Below, in pieces: positions 61,399 to 64,000 of a DNA stretch of 64,000 nt. The notes under the pieces were generated by a model that was not told the origin of the DNA, ran no database searches, and saw only the letters and a list, made by a program, of their open reading frames with translations. A program made the position numbers and the translations under genes. Positions within the stretch are counted from its first letter, which is position 1. The number at the start of each line of letters is the position of its first letter. This DNA is from Amphibacillus cookii (lineage in GTDB: Bacteria; Bacillota; Bacilli; Bacillales; Amphibacillaceae), in assembly GCF_016908375.1 (NCBI RefSeq), contig NZ_JAFBDS010000001.1, positions 124,001 through 188,000 on the forward strand, written 5' to 3'.

Positions 61399-62754
61399 AT
61401 GAAAGCTTTTTTACTATGTAATGACCGACAGGATAAAATGTTTCCGTTTGATAAACACTATCAAATAAATAGTCTTCCCCTTTTAAATAAGGAAATAATT
61501 TTTTGGCAGATTGAACAATTACTAGAATCGGGTATTTCAGAATCGAATATCTATGTATTTCTAAACTATAAAGCAGATCAAACCAGACGTTTGTTGAAGA
61601 AATATAAAAATATTCAACAGATTGAATCCAATATAGGGCTAGATAGCTTTTTAAGAACAAATAATGAATCATTTGAAGAAGGGGTAATTATCCAAAAGGG
61701 TAATTATCTTATGACATCGAATGATATAACTTCTCTTATAGCATCTAAAGCGGCTTCAAGTGTTCTATTGACGCAAAAAAAACAAGAAAGCATTGATATG
61801 ATTGGTGCACAAGTGCAGAATAATCAGGTTGTAAAATTTTTAGCACATGCGAGAGACCACTATGTGACTGCTGAAGTTTCAGGGGCTTACAAGTTGGATA
61901 AACAGGCTCTATACTCTATTGCATATGCGAGTTACGGTTTTAACCAACGTGTAACAGGTTCAATGATTCCTAATCGGTTATTCCTTGAAAATGGTTTGAA
62001 TGACTATTTGGAAGAAGGGAATAAGATTCAAGCTATATTTGCTCAAGAGAAAGTACACCATTTGCAGTTTCCTTGGGATATTTTAAATGTAAATAGTGAT
62101 TACCTTGAAAAATATGCTCAAGAGATCAAAGAAACGACTATCGGTGATCATTCATTTATCTCTGAAGAAGCAACGGTAAATGGACATGTTGTCTTAGGCG
62201 AAAATTCTTTCATAGGGAAAAATGTAACGATTAATGGAAATGCGATTATTGGAAATAATGTAAAAATTGATACTGGAGCGATCATAAATGGTCCAGTGTT
62301 GATAGGGGATCACTCTTACGTTAAGGACTATGCTAAACTTGAAGCCAATACGGTGATTGGTGATGAAAATAGAATTGGACATAATGCTGAGATTGAAGGT
62401 GTGACCATGAGAGGTATTTCTGCCATTCATTATAGTGAAATGTATGGAGTGCTTGGTCAATATGTAGACGTTGCAGCAGCATGTGTTTGTGGAATTTTGC
62501 GATTTAATGATGCAAGTCAAACACATCGAATAAACGGAAGAAGTTACTCGGATAAATATTCTAATGCAATATTCATTGGCGATTATACTCGGACAGGGGT
62601 AAACAATGTTTTCTTTCCAGGAGTGAAAGTAGGAAGTGAATGTGCACTTTATCCAGGATTAAATATTGAAAAAGATGTATCCCATGAAACGCTTGTGATA
62701 AAGAAAGAAGAGCATATTGAGAAAGAGTGGGGAAATAAAAAATACGGTTGGTGA
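61399..62754 (+). CDS. GlmU-like protein: degenerate nucleotidyltransferase domain plus left-handed beta-helix acyltransferase domain
   Basis: This 451-residue protein opens like a sugar nucleotidyltransferase (MKAFLLCNDRQDKMFPF; PLLNKEIIFWQIEQLLESGI). The phosphate-binding GxGxR signature is absent, so this domain is probably inactive or altered. From about residue 245 it is a left-handed beta-helix of hexapeptide repeats (IGDHSF, VLGENSFIGKNVTINGNAII). It closes with GQYVDVAAACVCGILRFND and YTRTGVNNVFFPGVKVG, as in bifunctional sugar-1-phosphate N-acetyltransferases of archaeal ST0452 type. It may acetylate an amino-sugar phosphate made by the SIS enzyme upstream. GAGGGAGA precedes the start. 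Confidence 0.75.
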   Translation: MKAFLLCNDRQDKMFPFDKHYQINSLPLLNKEIIFWQIEQLLESGISESNIYVFLNYKADQTRRLLKKYKNIQQIESNIGLDSFLRTNNESFEEGVIIQKGNYLMTSNDITSLIASKAASSVLLTQKKQESIDMIGAQVQNNQVVKFLAHARDHYVTAEVSGAYKLDKQALYSIAYASYGFNQRVTGSMIPNRLFLENGLNDYLEEGNKIQAIFAQEKVHHLQFPWDILNVNSDYLEKYAQEIKETTIGDHSFISEEATVNGHVVLGENSFIGKNVTINGNAIIGNNVKIDTGAIINGPVLIGDHSYVKDYAKLEANTVIGDENRIGHNAEIEGVTMRGISAIHYSEMYGVLGQYVDVAAACVCGILRFNDASQTHRINGRSYSDKYSNAIFIGDYTRTGVNNVFFPGVKVGSECALYPGLNIEKDVSHETLVIKKEEHIEKEWGNKKYGW

Positions 62755-62874
62755 CCATGCAATGAGATGGTGTACAATAAAGTCTGTAAAGAATTTGGCA
62801 CAACAAGTGTGGAGAAAGACTGTTTTCAGCAAGAAAAAATGAGTGGAATAAGCCATCTGAGGGTAAATCTTAGA

Positions 62875-63225
62875 TTAAATATAAGCGTTGACTTTGAATA
62901 TAAATATTCACTGATTGAAATATCGCTTGATGAGATTTTGAAAGACAACAATAGATGTTACTATTTAGCAGATGAGATATGTGTAGACTCCTGTGGGAGT
63001 AACGTGAGCTTGAGATCCACTTTGCCAAGTGGGTTTTACTTGTCAAAGTTAGCTCAAGCCACGCCCACGGAAAGCGGAACATATCTCACCTGCGAATCTA
63101 AACGAATGGTTTATAATAAATCGAAAATTAGATTTACGCCGTGTAGATCATGAAGCCCTCCCCACGAAAAGCGAATCGATTGCTTATCGGAATGAAATAA
63201 CGTTTAAATGTTGAGGTCGCATGCG
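62875..63225 (+). repeat. D-C-B composite repeat, locus IV (C array deleted)
   Basis: It holds the best-preserved D module: outer arms GAGATATGTG and AACATATCTC, then CTCCTGTGGGAGTAACGTGA, AGATCCACTTTGCCAAGTGG and TAGCTCAAGCCACGCCCACG. After CGTGTAGATCATGAAG it jumps straight to the end of the B module (CCCTCCCCACGAAAAGCGAA, GGAATGAAATAACG). The C array and most of B are missing. A 128-codon open frame through it is not a gene. Confidence 0.75.
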
Positions 63226-63245
63226 CGGCACAACCATACAGAAGT

Positions 63246-63282
63246 AAAGGCAACAGTAACGTTCTCATACTGTTGCCTTTTT
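63246..63282 (+). terminator. strong terminator before the ATPase gene
   Basis: A perfect 13-base stem, AAAGGCAACAGTA with its complement, nine-base loop, then TTC and later T6. It isolates the ATPase gene from upstream transcription. Confidence 0.85.
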
Positions 63283-63302
63283 CATTTTTTTATGAACTTT
63301 TT

Positions 63303-63330
63303 AAGATAATCGTCCGTAAAACGCCCGCCT
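63303..63330 (+). repeat. family A repeat, left-end remnant (copy 13)
   Basis: GATAATCGTCCGTAAAACGC plus CCGCC, then unrelated sequence. Only the left end remains. Confidence 0.6.
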
Positions 63331-63472
63331 GTTTATTAATCATATAAATGCACATTATGTTTTATGTAAAACAAATGTAATGTTTTGGTAAAAACGCCAT
63401 ACTGGTGCATTTCTTGTGATACATTGTGGATGTAATTGCAGAAATCTAAATCTTAATGAGGAGGTAATCCGC

Positions 63473-64000
63473 ATGCATCCAGTTGAATTGATAGCTGTGT
63501 CTAAATCTTATGACAGAACAACTAAGGTACTGGAACATATTGATTTGACTATTGAAGAAGGCGAATTTTTTGTTTTGGTTGGCCCGTCAGGATCTGGGAA
63601 GAGTACATTACTACGAATGATTGCTGGACTGGAAAGTATTACAGGTGGAGAACTAAGACTGAAGGGTAACATGGTTAATCATTTGCCTCCAAAAGATCGT
63701 CACTTATCAATGGTATTTCAAAATTATGCCCTATACCCTCATTTGACTGTCAAGCAAAATATTCTATTTGGTCTTCATGCTAAAAAGGTAAAAAAAGCCG
63801 AACAAGAACAGAGGCTCTATGAGACAGCTGAGATGATGGGGTTAACCGACTTGCTTAATCGTAAACCGAAGCAATTATCAGGCGGTCAGCGACAGCGTGT
63901 AGCGCTGGCAAGATCCGTGGTTAGTCAAGCCCCGTTATGCCTGATGGATGAGCCTCTGTCTAACTTAGATGCCAAATTAAGAGCACATATGCGTGTTGAA
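63473..64000 (+). CDS. msmX: ABC sugar-importer ATPase, MsmX/UgpC type (3' end outside window)
   Basis: 176 codons of an open frame starting at ATG 63473 behind GAGGAGGT; the gene continues past the window. It has Walker A ([13 protein letters not shown]), the Q-loop in [15 protein letters not shown], the ABC signature [14 protein letters not shown] and Walker [14 protein letters not shown]. This is the MalK/MsmX/UgpC group, whose members serve several sugar importers. No other ABC ATPase is encoded in the window, so this is the local candidate for both the galactoside and the fructan importer. The usual C-terminal regulatory domain is not yet reached. Spellings such as [13 protein letters not shown] are ordinary for the family. 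The symbol is by similarity only. Confidence 0.85.
   Translation, partial: MHPVELIAVSKSYDRTTKVLEHIDLTIEEGEFFVLVGPSGSGKSTLLRMIAGLESITGGELRLKGNMVNHLPPKDRHLSMVFQNYALYPHLTVKQNILFGLHAKKVKKAEQEQRLYETAEMMGLTDLLNRKPKQLSGGQRQRVALARSVVSQAPLCLMDEPLSNLDAKLRAHMRVE

Noticed and set aside
62767-63153. 128-codon open frame after the GlmU-like gene
   Set aside because: It runs through the D module of composite repeat IV, has no ribosome site and resembles no protein family.

Overview
The window is low-GC Gram-positive DNA, probably from a salt- or alkali-tolerant member of the Bacillaceae (an Amphibacillus, Gracilibacillus or Halolactibacillus type). I infer this from strong AGGAGG ribosome sites, CcpA-type cre sites, sortase-anchored and lipoprotein exports, PTS-rich sugar gene content, a YesM/YesN-type two-component pair and Bacillaceae-type structured intergenic repeats. 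The genus is a guess. No rRNA, tRNA or CRISPR array was seen.

Layout. 1-2.1 kb: a large protein with an N-terminal lipase-like domain and a helical C-terminus, resembling the reverse-LXG type VII secretion lipase TslA. 2.1-3.4 kb: non-coding, packed with repeats. 3.4-15.3 kb: a galactoside/galactan island with a two-component system, a binding lipoprotein, two permeases, a GH36 alpha-galactosidase and a GH2 beta-galactosidase. 16.3-21.1 kb: an esterase, a LacI regulator, a PTS EIIBC of beta-glucoside type and a Nif3-like protein, with shared CCGG-centred operators. 21.4-24.6 kb (minus): a cell-wall-anchored GH53 galactanase, the likely extracellular partner of the galactoside importer. 25.0-29.2 kb: a complete MurNAc recycling operon (murR-murQ-murP-mupG), then a DUF1028 protein and a DAACS symporter. 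32.3-41.7 kb: a fructan/sucrose locus with a LacI regulator, an ABC importer of LplABC type, an intracellular GH32, a fructokinase, a DUF624 protein and a membrane-anchored beta-helix protein resembling GH91. 42.2-50.8 kb: an amino-sugar region with a nagP-type PTS, a DUF7916-CutC pair, an alkyltransferase-like protein, an ascorbate-type PTS with an SIS protein, and a GntR/HutC regulator. The same operator-promoter design precedes nagP and the ascorbate-type PTS. 51-59.3 kb: housekeeping and membrane genes (GNAT, LrgAB, a P-loop protein, a lipoprotein, a thioredoxin-like protein, an NhaC-type antiporter, DUF389). 59.5-62.8 kb: a second SIS protein, a second GntR regulator and a GlmU-like protein whose nucleotidyltransferase motif is gone. 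63.5 kb to the end: the start of an MsmX/UgpC-type ATPase. It may energise both ABC importers, neither of which has its own ATPase.

The most unusual content is non-coding. At least 13 copies or remnants of a structured dispersed repeat (called family A here) and four copies of a larger composite repeat (D-C-B) fill most of the large gaps. They are modular. One inner hairpin module (E) shows compensatory base changes between copies. In two places a palindromic module lies in flipped orientation relative to its frame. Repeat ends also abut genes closely enough to supply a stop codon or to create false N-terminal extensions.
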